From Campylobacter showae CSUNSWCD (GTDB lineage Bacteria > Campylobacterota > Campylobacteria > Campylobacterales > Campylobacteraceae): DNA of 64,000 nt. Below the pieces are notes generated by a model that had not been told where the DNA came from, searched no databases, and worked only from the letters and a program-made list of their open reading frames with translations. Each line of letters opens with the position of its first letter. Within the stretch, counting starts at the first letter, position 1. The position numbers and the translations under genes were made by a program. This document shows, piece by piece, positions 55,690-64,000 of the stretch. The DNA lies in contig NZ_AMZQ01000008.1 of the NCBI RefSeq assembly GCF_000313615.1, forward strand, positions 1 through 64,000, read 5' to 3'.

Positions 55690-55914
55690 GATTCTGCCTT
55701 AAATTTAAATTTGATTGGTTGATTTGGTTTAAATTTAGCGGAATTTACGTGGTTGAGTTTTGCATGGTTTGCCTTTTAACGTATTACGCGACCTCGCGTC
55801 TTGGCGGCGATTTTACTAAATTTGGGCTTAATTACCGTTTTAGCGGCGGTTTTTAAAAATAGCGTAAATTTAGGCCAAATTTGATAATATCTCATCAAAA
55901 TTTAAAGGAAGCAA

Positions 55915-56496
55915 ATGTCAAATTTGAAAGCCGACTTTGAGCTAAAGCCTAACGCCGAGTATAAAAAGACGGCGCGCGAGATCGCTAAAATCGTCTATAA
56001 AGGCGATAAATTTATGCGCTATATCAGCCTTTGCGACTTTGCGGCAATTGTTACCGGGATGATTTTTATCACACTTTTGTGCGTCAAATTTTACATCAAT
56101 GACCTTGGCTGCTTGCTTGAGGACTACGGCTTTGAGAGCGCAGCTATTTTGCCCTATCTTGCGTGGATAGGCGCGTTTTTGACGGTGCTTTACGCCACGG
56201 GCTTGCGACCTTGGCTGCTGATTCGCGCTATGCTAAGCAAAGCAAACTACAGCGAATTCGGGCAAAAAAGCGTGATCTTAGAGGATGAGTTTTTCGTGCA
56301 AAAGAGCAAATTTGGCGAGGGCAGATACAGGTACGGCATCATCAGCGACGCTCGATATGTGGGCGAGTTTGTCGTCGTTATCATCGCAAACTCCATGTTT
56401 TGCGCCGTGCCGCGAGAGGCTTTTGCGGACGGCGGAGCAGAGTTTTTAAGCGAGATAAAAAAGCACGCGAAGCTAGACGCGCAAAATCAAATTTAG
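55915..56496 (+). CDS. YcxB-like membrane protein
   Basis: The 193-residue protein has two membrane segments (about residues 44-65 and 80-100). The C-terminal half (SVILEDEFFVQKSKFGEGRY, then VVVIIANSMFCAVPREAF) is laid out like the YcxB-type PH-like domain of unknown function. AAAGGAAG precedes the ATG. It ends eight bases before the next gene, so the two are likely co-transcribed. It is divergent from torA across a 225-bp gap without a clear promoter box. Confidence 0.6.
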   Translation: MSNLKADFELKPNAEYKKTAREIAKIVYKGDKFMRYISLCDFAAIVTGMIFITLLCVKFYINDLGCLLEDYGFESAAILPYLAWIGAFLTVLYATGLRPWLLIRAMLSKANYSEFGQKSVILEDEFFVQKSKFGEGRYRYGIISDARYVGEFVVVIIANSMFCAVPREAFADGGAEFLSEIKKHAKLDAQNQI

Positions 56497-56504
56497 GATT
56501 TAAA

Positions 56505-58421
56505 ATGAGCGAATTTGACGAGCTAAGTTTACACGAGCCGTTTCTAAAAGGGCTACGCAATCTAATAAACGGCAACCAAGCTAAGCCTGAGGATTTGGTA
56601 GAAATTTCGCACGAAATTTTTGATTTTGAAGCCACAGCTAGCGTGACGTGGGAGTTTTACGGCAAGCGCGAGGAGAGCAAGACCGCAGGCGGCGCAAAAG
56701 AGCAGATACACTTTGGCGACGACGTGCGAGGCTACGAAAATCATGCCAGAGAGTGCTTGCTGCAGGCTAGAGATAGCGCGGATCTGCGTGAAATTTTACT
56801 CACCGAATTACGCCAAGACGCAAAAGAGGCCGTCGCAAAATCAGGCGGCGCGGTTAGGTATTACGATTTTAAGCCATTTAGCATGAGCGAGCGTTGCGAC
56901 GAGTGCGGAGGCGACGGGCAGACGCGTTGCGGCGAGTGCGGCGGACGCGGTAAAAAAACCTGCTCCAGCTGCGGCGGACGCGGACGACAAAGCTGCTCCA
57001 CGTGCGGAGGCAGCGGCGGCGTAAATCGCCCTCACACGCAGTACAACTCCGACGGTAGCACCTACGTGACGTATCGCTACGAGAGCTGCTCATCATGCGG
57101 AGGTAGCGGCTCAAATACCTGCTACGGCTGCTCGGGATCAGGCACGGTTAGGTGCGGCGGATGCGGGGGATCAGGCTATGTGCAGTGCGCCCAGTGCAGC
57201 GGTCACGGATATTTTACCACGGTAGCAAACATCGGCGCCTACGCGAAACCCAGCGTAAATTTACGCATAAAATCGCGCGCCTACGCCGACGAGCTTTTGG
57301 ACTTCTTGTGCGCGCGCAGCTGTAAATTTCTCTCGCAGACGATACCGTTTTATCAAGACGAAGAGAGCGGCGACGAGAGCTCGCACCTGTTTTCTTATGT
57401 GGGCTCTAGCGCGATAATGCGGCTAAATTTTATCCTGCTAGGCAAGGAGTACGAGGCGGTTGGCTTTAGCAACCCGCCCTACGCATTTATCAGGCCGCCA
57501 TTTTTCGACGATCTTTTCGCAGACGAGATTTCTATGCTAGAAAAGATCGACGCCGACGGCAAGATAACTAGGCGCGAGGCGTTTAAATTTTTCACGCGCT
57601 ACTGCTCGCAGCCCGCTCTAGACTCCGCGCTAAAGCGTATCGCTAAAACGGACGGCGCGCAAACCGAGGCCGCAAATGCCGTGATAGAGGCCTGCGAAGG
57701 CTACGTCTCAAGGGGCGCGGCGAGCAAACTGGGCGATACAATGAAAAAATGCCTGGATAAAATCTCTCCCGTTTACTCGCCTGCGGTTTGGTTTGGGCTG
57801 GGTTCGGTGTTTTGGCTGATTACGCTAGTTTTTACGGCGGGATTTTTGGGCGAAAATTTAGCCGAGCGCTACATCATGTCGCCTATTTATACGCTTATAT
57901 TTTTGGCCCTTTGCGCGGGCGTTGCTTTGTGCGTCTTGGCGCCTCTTAGCGCGCTGGTTACGCTGATTCGCCGTAGTGCCGTGCCTAAAGAGTACCGCCA
58001 AAGCATGCGAAACAAAGAGGCTTTTGCTCTGTTTTTTAAAATTTTAGCCGGCTTTGGAGCAGTTGGCGCGATCTATGGCGCGATATCTAGTTTTGGTTAC
58101 GCTCCGACTCTCATGCAGCTTGACGAGCGCTTTGAGGCGTCGCGCAGCCTGGAGGCCAAATTTCGCGAGATGACGGCTAAATTTGAGGGCTCTAGCGACC
58201 AAGAGCGCGAAGCAAACTCGACCGCCGCAGCTAAAACCGCGCCGCAGATCACGCAAAAAGAGAAAATTTTATACGTGCAAAAGGCTATCGGCGTCAAATC
58301 TGACGGCATCATGGGCGCGCGCACGCTCAAAAAGGCGCAGGAGTTTTTGGACGCAAATTTGACGAACGCGGATGAAATTTACGAAGCGATAAAAGCAAAA
58401 GAAGCAAGCCGCGCAAAGTGA
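56505..58421 (+). CDS. Membrane protein with eight DnaJ-type zinc-finger repeats
   Basis: I start at ATG 56505 (MSEFDELSLHEPF), just after the upstream gene, rather than the overlapping 56400 frame whose first 35 residues are an antisense-like Arg-rich string. The 638-residue protein has a soluble N-terminal part and eight CxxCxGxG units in two groups (residues 131-171 and 195-236), twice the DnaJ number. A middle domain follows, then about three membrane helices (427-449, 458-488, 506-530). The tail resembles a peptidoglycan-binding domain (YVQKAIGVKSDGIMGARTLK, about 590-610). There is no J domain. No family name is known to me. It may chaperone or sense at the envelope. Confidence 0.75.
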   Translation: MSEFDELSLHEPFLKGLRNLINGNQAKPEDLVEISHEIFDFEATASVTWEFYGKREESKTAGGAKEQIHFGDDVRGYENHARECLLQARDSADLREILLTELRQDAKEAVAKSGGAVRYYDFKPFSMSERCDECGGDGQTRCGECGGRGKKTCSSCGGRGRQSCSTCGGSGGVNRPHTQYNSDGSTYVTYRYESCSSCGGSGSNTCYGCSGSGTVRCGGCGGSGYVQCAQCSGHGYFTTVANIGAYAKPSVNLRIKSRAYADELLDFLCARSCKFLSQTIPFYQDEESGDESSHLFSYVGSSAIMRLNFILLGKEYEAVGFSNPPYAFIRPPFFDDLFADEISMLEKIDADGKITRREAFKFFTRYCSQPALDSALKRIAKTDGAQTEAANAVIEACEGYVSRGAASKLGDTMKKCLDKISPVYSPAVWFGLGSVFWLITLVFTAGFLGENLAERYIMSPIYTLIFLALCAGVALCVLAPLSALVTLIRRSAVPKEYRQSMRNKEAFALFFKILAGFGAVGAIYGAISSFGYAPTLMQLDERFEASRSLEAKFREMTAKFEGSSDQEREANSTAAAKTAPQITQKEKILYVQKAIGVKSDGIMGARTLKKAQEFLDANLTNADEIYEAIKAKEASRAK

Positions 58422-58450
58422 TTGATTATAACTCATTTTAGGAGGATAAA

Positions 58451-58786
58451 ATGCCCAAAATCAACTGGGACGGAAGGTCTGCGGGCAACGGCGCTTGGGT
58501 ATACGAGGGTAACGAGCTAAAGCCCAAATACGGCGCAACCACACACAATACCTTTGAATTTGACGGCGGGGTGCTAAAGCCCAAAACCGGAGCCAACTCC
58601 TCTAACACCTTTGAGTTTAACGACAAAAAAATAAAACCCAAATACGGCGCAAACTCGAGCAACACTTGGGTTATACAAGGTAGTGTCGTTAAGCCCGATT
58701 TTGGCTCAAACTCGAGCAACACCTACGACATAAACAAAGCTCCTATCGCCGTTATAATAGGGCAAGTCTGCCTAAAACTGTGGTAG
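58451..58786 (+). CDS. 4-fold beta flower protein
   Basis: The 111-residue protein consists of four 19-residue tandem repeats from about residue 15, each of the type TFEF-x5-KPKYGANSSN. A short hydrophobic tail follows (APIAVIIGQVCLKLW). This matches the small 4-fold beta flower family as I remember it, whose function is unknown. A good AGGAGG site precedes the ATG, 30 bp after the zinc-finger gene, so the two probably form an operon. Repeats are also visible in the DNA with a 57-bp period (for example ACTCGAGCAACAC twice). Confidence 0.8.
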   Translation: MPKINWDGRSAGNGAWVYEGNELKPKYGATTHNTFEFDGGVLKPKTGANSSNTFEFNDKKIKPKYGANSSNTWVIQGSVVKPDFGSNSSNTYDINKAPIAVIIGQVCLKLW

Positions 58787-58900
58787 CGGGACAGGATACG
58801 AGCCGTTTGTTTTAAAACTTACGATTTTGGCGTGCGGCGCGGTAAATTTGACTCGGATTAAATTTGACGCTCAATTTTAGTGGGCGCCGCAAGCTAAAAT

Positions 58901-59497
58901 TTAAAACAGATCCGCGTTTTTGTCGCTATTGTAGACATATTCCATCGTCCGAGCGATCCTCTGCGCTTCGTCCAGCCCGTGCATATCGGCGATAAAACCC
59001 AGAGCCTCGTCGATACCCGCGCTCACGCCAGAGCTAGTGTAAAATTTCCCGCTAACGCACCAGCGGGCCGCACGCACCCAGTGCACGCTAGGAGCCTCTG
59101 AAGTAACCCACTGCCAAGATAGTTTATTGCTCGTGGCCTCCATGCTGTCCAAAAGCCCTGTTTTAGCTAGCAGCACCGAGCCCGTGCATACCGCGATCAC
59201 GCATTCGTGTCTGCGCGCTAGCTCGCCCAAAATAGCGATAAACTCGCCATCATGCGCAAGCTCTCTAGCCGCAAAACCGCCTGGCACGAGCAAAACATCA
59301 AATTTAGCTATCTCGCTTAGCTTTCGCGTCCAAATTTTAGCGTTCGTACTGCTGCCGACGAGCCCGCCAGTAGCCGAGAAATACTCTATCTCATAGCACT
59401 TTTGCTCGCCTTCCAGTGCCCTAGATAGCGCCTCGGCGGGTCCTAGCGCGTCCATCGTAGTAAATCCCTCGTAAAGCAAAACATTCACAGCCCTCAT
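58901..59497 (-). CDS. DJ-1/PfpI family protein
   Basis: The 198-residue protein has the class I amidotransferase-like fold. VLLVPGGFAARELA and the nucleophile elbow IAVCTGSVLLAKTGLLD are present, with C in the expected position, followed by TSSGVSAGIDEALGFIA. This branch includes isonitrile hydratases and the sensor half of GlxA regulators; no DNA-binding domain is present here. The substrate cannot be predicted. It is a single gene, convergent with the beta-flower gene and divergent from fhs. Confidence 0.85.
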   Translation of the reverse strand: MRAVNVLLYEGFTTMDALGPAEALSRALEGEQKCYEIEYFSATGGLVGSSTNAKIWTRKLSEIAKFDVLLVPGGFAARELAHDGEFIAILGELARRHECVIAVCTGSVLLAKTGLLDSMEATSNKLSWQWVTSEAPSVHWVRAARWCVSGKFYTSSGVSAGIDEALGFIADMHGLDEAQRIARTMEYVYNSDKNADLF

Positions 59498-59630
59498 CGC
59501 GATCCTTTGTCAAATTTAGTTTCAAATTTAGCCCAAATTTGATTACGAGCGGCTAAAATTTAATGAGACTTTTCGCATTAGCGAGATAAAATTACAAAAT
59601 CACTTTAAATCAAATTTTTAAGGAAAAACG

Positions 59631-61259
59631 ATGCTAAGCGACAGAGAAATAGAAGCGAGCGCAAAGCCGCAAAATATCGTAAAAATCGGTGCAAAACTAG
59701 GGCTAGGCGAGGAGGCGCTAGACACCTTTGGCAAGCTAAAAGCCAAGATCGAGCCCCGACTAGGTAGCGCACCCGGCGCAAACCTCATCCTAGTTACCGC
59801 GACCAACCCGACGCCCTACGGAGAGGGCAAAACGACCGTGACCGTCGGGCTATCTGACGGCTTAGCGCGTATCGGCAAACGCGTGTGCGCCGCACTTCGA
59901 GAGCCAAGCCTTGGGCCGGTTTTTGGTATAAAAGGCGGAGCGACAGGCGGCGGTTACTCGCAGGTGACGCCTAGCGAGGATATCAACCTGCACTTTAACG
60001 GCGACTTTCACGCTATCACCTCGGCAAACAACCTCATTGCTGCGATGCTGGACAATCACATCCACCACGGCAACGCCCTAAATATCGACCCTGCGCGCGT
60101 CGTTTTCAAACGCTGCATGGATATGAACGACCGCTCGCTAAGAGAGATCGAAATCGGCCTTGAAAAGAGCAATAAATTTACACGAAAAGACGGCTTCGTA
60201 ATCACCGCCGCTAGCGAAATAATGGCGATCCTATGCCTCGCAACCGACCTAAAAAATCTAAAAGAGCGCGTAGAAAACATCGTCGTCGCCTACGATAAAG
60301 ATGGCAGCCTCGTTCGCGCAAAATCCCTAAACTGCGCCGACGCCGTCTGCGTCCTGTTAAAAGAGGCGATAAAACCAAACCTCGTGCAGACTCTTGAGGG
60401 CACGCCAGTACTCATCCACGGCGGACCGTTTGCAAATATCGCACACGGCTGCAACAGCGTCATCGCAACTAAAACTGCGCTAAATTTAGCGGGCTACGTC
60501 GTGACCGAGGCGGGATTTGGCGCTGAGCTTGGAGCGCAAAAGTTCCTCGATATCAAGTGCCGCACCGCGGGACTTGCGCCAAAGTGCGTCGTACTAGTAA
60601 GCACTATCCGCTCGCTAAAATATAACGGCGGATGCGACAAAGACGGCATCTCGCAGCCAAATTTAGACGCGCTAAAGCTAGGCGGCGAAAACCTAAAAGC
60701 CCACATAGAAAATCTCAAAAATTTCAATCAAAACGTCATCGTCGCGCTAAATAAATTCGCGACCGACACAGACGAGGAGATCGCTCACGTGCGCGCCCTT
60801 TGCGAGGAGTCGGGGGCTGAGTTTAGCCTGTGTGAGGGCTTTTTAAAAGGAAGCGTGGGCACAGAGGATCTAGCTAAAAAAGTCGCACAAATCTGCGAAA
60901 AACCGGCTCGCGAGATAAACTTCACGTATGAGCCCGCCGACCCCGTCAAAACCAAGATCGAAAAGATCGCGACTAAAATTTACGGCGCCAAAGAAGTAGT
61001 CTTTAGCCCGCGCGCGCAAGAAGACTTGGCCGAGATTTCGCGTCTAGGCTTTGACGGCTTGCCCGTTTGCGTCGCAAAGACGCAGTATAGCTTTAGCTCG
61101 GACGCTAAGCTGCTAGGACGACCGAGGGACTTTAGCTTCGAGGTTAGCGCGCTCGAGATCCGCGGTGGAGCTGGCTTTATCGTGGCGGTCAGCGGATCGA
61201 CGATGCTGATGCCGGGACTACCTAAAGTGCCTGCCGCCGAGCAGATGAAAGCGGAGTAA
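59631..61259 (+). CDS. fhs: Formate--tetrahydrofolate ligase
   Basis: Fhs makes 10-formyl-tetrahydrofolate from formate, ATP and tetrahydrofolate, feeding purine synthesis and initiator tRNA formylation. The 542-residue protein has the nucleotide motif NPTPYGEGKTT, the stretch FGIKGGATGGGYSQV, and EAGFGAELGAQKFLDIKCR. AAGGAA precedes the ATG. Many C. jejuni-group genomes rely on FolD alone, so I regard fhs as an accessory of this lineage, without certainty. Confidence 0.95.
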   Translation: MLSDREIEASAKPQNIVKIGAKLGLGEEALDTFGKLKAKIEPRLGSAPGANLILVTATNPTPYGEGKTTVTVGLSDGLARIGKRVCAALREPSLGPVFGIKGGATGGGYSQVTPSEDINLHFNGDFHAITSANNLIAAMLDNHIHHGNALNIDPARVVFKRCMDMNDRSLREIEIGLEKSNKFTRKDGFVITAASEIMAILCLATDLKNLKERVENIVVAYDKDGSLVRAKSLNCADAVCVLLKEAIKPNLVQTLEGTPVLIHGGPFANIAHGCNSVIATKTALNLAGYVVTEAGFGAELGAQKFLDIKCRTAGLAPKCVVLVSTIRSLKYNGGCDKDGISQPNLDALKLGGENLKAHIENLKNFNQNVIVALNKFATDTDEEIAHVRALCEESGAEFSLCEGFLKGSVGTEDLAKKVAQICEKPAREINFTYEPADPVKTKIEKIATKIYGAKEVVFSPRAQEDLAEISRLGFDGLPVCVAKTQYSFSSDAKLLGRPRDFSFEVSALEIRGGAGFIVAVSGSTMLMPGLPKVPAAEQMKAE

Positions 61260-61680
61260 AACGAGCTCCGATTCGTCAAATTTGAGTGTGAAATTTGATC
61301 GGTCGGCGTAGTTTGATTTTAAAAAGTGGAGGCGAATTTGGCGGAAATAACGCCGGGTTCGCCTTTTTAAATTTGACTTGTTTGCCCTAAATTTGCCATC
61401 AAATTTAAAACGTTAAATTTAGCAAATGCCTGTGCTAGCTCGTAAATTTTATGGTAACGCTATTCGTGCTAGATTTTTATCTTACCGTCCATACACCGCC
61501 GAAACGCAAAATCAAATTTACTCGCTCAAAGCAACGTGTCAGCCTATCGCCAAATTTGCACTATTTTACGGCGTTTTAAATATCCGAATTTAATGCTCGA
61601 AATTTGCCGCAAATCTTGGCAAAATCGGCATAATGTATTTTTTGGCCTAGGCAAGTCAAAAAACCTAGCACGAAACGGCG
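61260..61680. other. Gene-free gap between fhs and the glycosylase-like gene
   Basis: It holds the fhs terminator (61330-61369), many CAAATTT/AAATTTG words and short frames of no coding character. I see no RNA gene or promoter of note. Confidence 0.5.
61330..61369 (+). terminator. Intrinsic terminator after fhs
   Basis: AGGCGAA (61330-61336) pairs with TTCGCCT (61358-61364). The three T-G wobbles and GGCG/CGCC inside extend this to a 14-bp stem with loop GAAATAA. TTTTTAAA follows. It is 70 bases after the fhs stop. Confidence 0.8.
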
Positions 61681-62121
61681 CTAAATTTTCACCTTCTCCC
61701 ACAGCTCGATTTCACCATCGACCTCTTTAAAAATACTCGCGATTTCTATATTTTTTACGCTTAAATTTCGCTCATAAGCCTTGACGTCGCGCGACTTTAG
61801 CTTCTCTTGCAAAAAGGCAAATTCATACTCGATCTGCCCGCGAGTGACGGCTATTTTGGCTAAATTTCGCTCGTCAAATTCGCCCACTTTTGCCGCGTCA
61901 AATTTATACCCGCGAGCGCAGGCCTGCGCAAAAACCTCCGCCAGATACGCATTTATCGCCTCTAGCGTGTTTTCGTGCGCGTAAAAGCGGTCGAGCTGCG
62001 GGTGATTTTTGTAGCCCTTGGTGAGTCCATCCAGCACGTTTTTAGCTAGCAGCGCCTCGCGCCAAAGTGCGACTAGTCCCTTTGCGTCGAGATATTTAAA
62101 ACTTATCGTCCAAAGCCTCAT
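61681..62121 (-). CDS. Pyrimidine-dimer DNA glycosylase-like protein (endonuclease V type)
   Basis: The 146-residue protein begins MRLWTISFKYLDAKGLVALW and contains LAKNVLDGLTKGYKNHPQLD and the EAINAYLAEVFAQACARGYKFD region. This is the pattern of the T4 endonuclease V (pyr_excise) family and its short bacterial relatives as I recall it. Family members cut DNA at UV-induced pyrimidine dimers, but many relatives are uncharacterised. It lies directly downstream of uvrA on the same strand, a UV-repair context. Confidence 0.8.
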   Translation of the reverse strand: MRLWTISFKYLDAKGLVALWREALLAKNVLDGLTKGYKNHPQLDRFYAHENTLEAINAYLAEVFAQACARGYKFDAAKVGEFDERNLAKIAVTRGQIEYEFAFLQEKLKSRDVKAYERNLSVKNIEIASIFKEVDGEIELWEKVKI

Positions 62122-62236
62122 TTTTGCCTTTCGTTAAATTTACCGCAGTTTTTGCTAGCCAAATTTGGCGAGGTTAAGCCCGCAAATCATCAAATTTTTA
62201 CCGTAAATTTGATCCGCTTCAAACTTCTCAAAATTT

Positions 62237-64000
62237 TTATTTTTTCTTTGCCTTTTTTGCCGCGTTTTTCATGGCTTCTAGCTCCTCAGCCAAAAATTTA
62301 CCCGTATAGCTGCCCGTTTTTTTATGATTTTTAGCGACCTCTTTTACGCTGCCTTCGGCGATGATTTTACCGCCCTTTGCGCCGCCTTCTGGCCCCATAT
62401 CGACGATGTAGTCGCAGTTTTTGATGACGTCCATGTTGTGCTCTATGACAAAGACCGAGTTGCCAAGATCGACCAGGTGATGCAGCACGCGCACGAGCCT
62501 ATCGACATCGGCAAAATGCAGCCCCGTAGTCGGCTCGTCGAGGATATAGAGCGTATTTCCAGTGTCTGAGCGGCTAAGCTCCTTTGCGAGCTTTACGCGC
62601 TGCGCCTCGCCGCCGCTTAGCGTCACGGCGTTTTGTCCTAGCGTGATATAGCCTAGTCCCACGTCTTGCAGCGTCGTTAGTTTGCTGGCGATTTTTGGCA
62701 CGGATTTAAAAAACTCCACCGCCTCGTCGATGCTCATATTTAGCACGTCGGCGATGCTTTTGCCTTTGTATAGGATTTCTAGCGTCTGTGCGTTGTAGCG
62801 GGTGCCGCCGCACGAGTCGCAAACGACGTTTACGTCTGGCAAAAAGTGCATCTCGATCGTGATCTCGCCCTCGCCTTGGCACTTTTCGCAGCGTCCGCCC
62901 TTGACGTTAAAGCTAAACCTGCCGATCTTGTAGCCTCGCAGTTTGGCCTCTTTAGTCTGCGCAAAAAGCCCTCTGATCTCGTCCATCACGCCCGTGTAGG
63001 TGGCAGGATTACTGCGCGGAGTGCGTCCGATCGGGCTTTGATCGAGATAGATCACTTTGTCTAGATTTTCTAGTCCGCTCAAATTTACCCCAGCTACCTT
63101 TTTTACTTTTTTAGCGCGATTTAGCTGCTCCTGGGCTTCAGGCAGCAGGGTTTGCAGTACGAGCGAGCTTTTACCCGAGCCAGAAACTCCCGTGATACCG
63201 ACTAAATTTCGCAGCGGAAAGCGCGCGCTTAAATTTGAGATATTATTGATATTTACGTTTGAGATCTCGAGCCACGTGTCGCTTTTGCGGTTTTTTTGGT
63301 AGTCGATTTCCTTTTCGCCGTTTATGTAAAGCGCTGTTTGCGTGCTTGAGTCTAGCAGGCTTTTCACGTCGCCGGCAAAAACTATCTGTCCGCCAAATTT
63401 TCCCGCTCCAGGCCCGATATCTACGACGTAGTCGGCCTCCTCGATCGTTTTTTTATCGTGTTCTACGACGATAACGGAGTTGCCTTTGGCTTGCAAATTT
63501 CGCAGAGTTTTTATGAGCTTTAGCGTATCACGCTCGTGTAGACCGATACTAGGCTCATCCAGCACGTACATCACGCCGCTAAGGCCCGATCCGATCTGGC
63601 TTGCGATCCTGATGCGCTGCGCTTCGCCGCCGCTGATCGTGCGCGCGTCGCGTCCGAGCGATAGATAGCCAAGTCCCACGTCGTAAAGAAAAAATAACCG
63701 CTCGTTTATCTCCTTAAATATCGGCTTTGCGATCGTTTTATCGTATTCGCTAAGGTAGCCAAAATTTGACTCGTCCGAGAAAAACGCAGTGCAGTTTTCG
63801 ATACTCATGTCCAAAATCTCGCCGATACCGCGCCCTGCGACCTTGACAGCTAGGCTTTGAGGCTTTAGCCTGTGTCCGCCGCAGTCGTCGCAGACCTTCT
63901 CGCTCATATATTCGTCAAAGTCCTTGTAATCCTTTAGCAGTCCGTGCGTGATTTTTAGCGCGCCCTCAAATTTACGCAGCAGCTTGTTTCGCTTCCAGAA
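62237..64000 (-). CDS. uvrA: Excinuclease ABC subunit UvrA (C-terminal part, cut by the window edge)
   Basis: UvrA is the damage-recognition ATPase of nucleotide excision repair. The open frame continues to the right edge; 587 codons are present of about 940, so the N-terminal third is outside. Seen are the first ABC signature ISGGEAQRIRIASQIGSGL with LDEPSIGLH, the second Walker A GVSGSGKSS, the zinc motif CEKCQGEGE...CDSCGG, and the second LSGGEAQRVKLAKELS with LDEPTTGLH. The C-terminus is Lys-rich. No fault is seen in the visible part. Confidence 0.97.
   Translation of the reverse strand, partial: FWKRNKLLRKFEGALKITHGLLKDYKDFDEYMSEKVCDDCGGHRLKPQSLAVKVAGRGIGEILDMSIENCTAFFSDESNFGYLSEYDKTIAKPIFKEINERLFFLYDVGLGYLSLGRDARTISGGEAQRIRIASQIGSGLSGVMYVLDEPSIGLHERDTLKLIKTLRNLQAKGNSVIVVEHDKKTIEEADYVVDIGPGAGKFGGQIVFAGDVKSLLDSSTQTALYINGEKEIDYQKNRKSDTWLEISNVNINNISNLSARFPLRNLVGITGVSGSGKSSLVLQTLLPEAQEQLNRAKKVKKVAGVNLSGLENLDKVIYLDQSPIGRTPRSNPATYTGVMDEIRGLFAQTKEAKLRGYKIGRFSFNVKGGRCEKCQGEGEITIEMHFLPDVNVVCDSCGGTRYNAQTLEILYKGKSIADVLNMSIDEAVEFFKSVPKIASKLTTLQDVGLGYITLGQNAVTLSGGEAQRVKLAKELSRSDTGNTLYILDEPTTGLHFADVDRLVRVLHHLVDLGNSVFVIEHNMDVIKNCDYIVDMGPEGGAKGGKIIAEGSVKEVAKNHKKTGSYTGKFLAEELEAMKNAAKKAKKK

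Noticed and set aside
56400-56504. Upstream extension of the zinc-finger protein
   Set aside because: The extra 35 residues overlap the conserved end of the YcxB-like gene and are an Arg/Ala-rich string; ATG 56505 follows directly after that gene.

Overview
The window is a chromosomal segment of a Campylobacter species. The evidence is its gene order, its AT-rich third codon positions with occasional TTG/GTG starts, an AAATTT-rich sequence style, and promoters with a strong TATAAT box and little visible -35. From bamA to rplU (about 0.3-35.7 kb) the order closely follows what I remember of the C. jejuni map: rplU-rpmA-obg-fmt-birA-parAB-atp-tol/pal-slyD-fabD-mtnN-ttcA, recO/dus/dksA/rlmH/accD, and rimP-rbfA-infB-ylxR-thrB-tsaB-lpxC-M23 peptidase-tyrA-bamA. 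GC seems higher than in C. jejuni, and torA, lar and ttd genes are present, so I would place it in the oral C. showae/rectus/curvus/concisus group. That placement is inference.

Layout. 0-11 kb: bamA (minus), then a plus-strand run of envelope and translation genes (tyrA, M23 peptidase, lpxC, tsaB, thrB, ylxR, infB, rbfA, rimP). 11-17 kb: accD-rlmH-dksA-membrane protein-dus-recO, then a frameshifted ankyrin gene. 17-36 kb: a minus-strand run starting at rplU, through ribosomal proteins, Obg, Fmt, BirA, ParAB, the F1Fo ATP synthase (b', b, delta, alpha, gamma, beta, epsilon), the Tol-Pal system, SlyD, FabD, MtnN and a TtcA-like enzyme. 36-38 kb: a frameshifted di-haem cytochrome c peroxidase and an unknown protein. 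38-50 kb: flhB, then an accessory block up to polA. In C. jejuni these two genes flank motA/motB; here the interval holds a structured inverted-repeat element, a Dcu-type transporter with an extra soluble insert, larA-larC-larE-larB, a DUF2809-like gene, ttdAB (L-tartrate dehydratase) and a tandem pair of Hcp-like Sel1-repeat genes, the second a pseudogene. 50-64 kb: polA, a Tat-exported TorA/DMSO-reductase-type enzyme, a cluster of unusual proteins (YcxB-like membrane protein, a membrane protein with eight DnaJ-type CxxCxGxG repeats, a 4-fold beta flower protein), a DJ-1/PfpI protein, fhs, a pyrimidine-dimer glycosylase-like protein and the C-terminal part of uvrA, which runs off the right edge.

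The accessory block looks like a hydroxy-dicarboxylate module: a Dcu transporter divergent from a nickel-pincer racemase with its cofactor synthesis set, next to tartrate dehydratase. Base composition changes abruptly inside larB, suggesting a recombination junction. Points worth a second look: a tsaB with no canonical start codon, two single-base frameshifts, the nested inverted repeats after flhB, gene-end hairpins built from AAATTTGA arms, and the DnaJ-zinc-finger/beta-flower cluster. I saw no rRNA, tRNA, CRISPR array, transposase or prophage.
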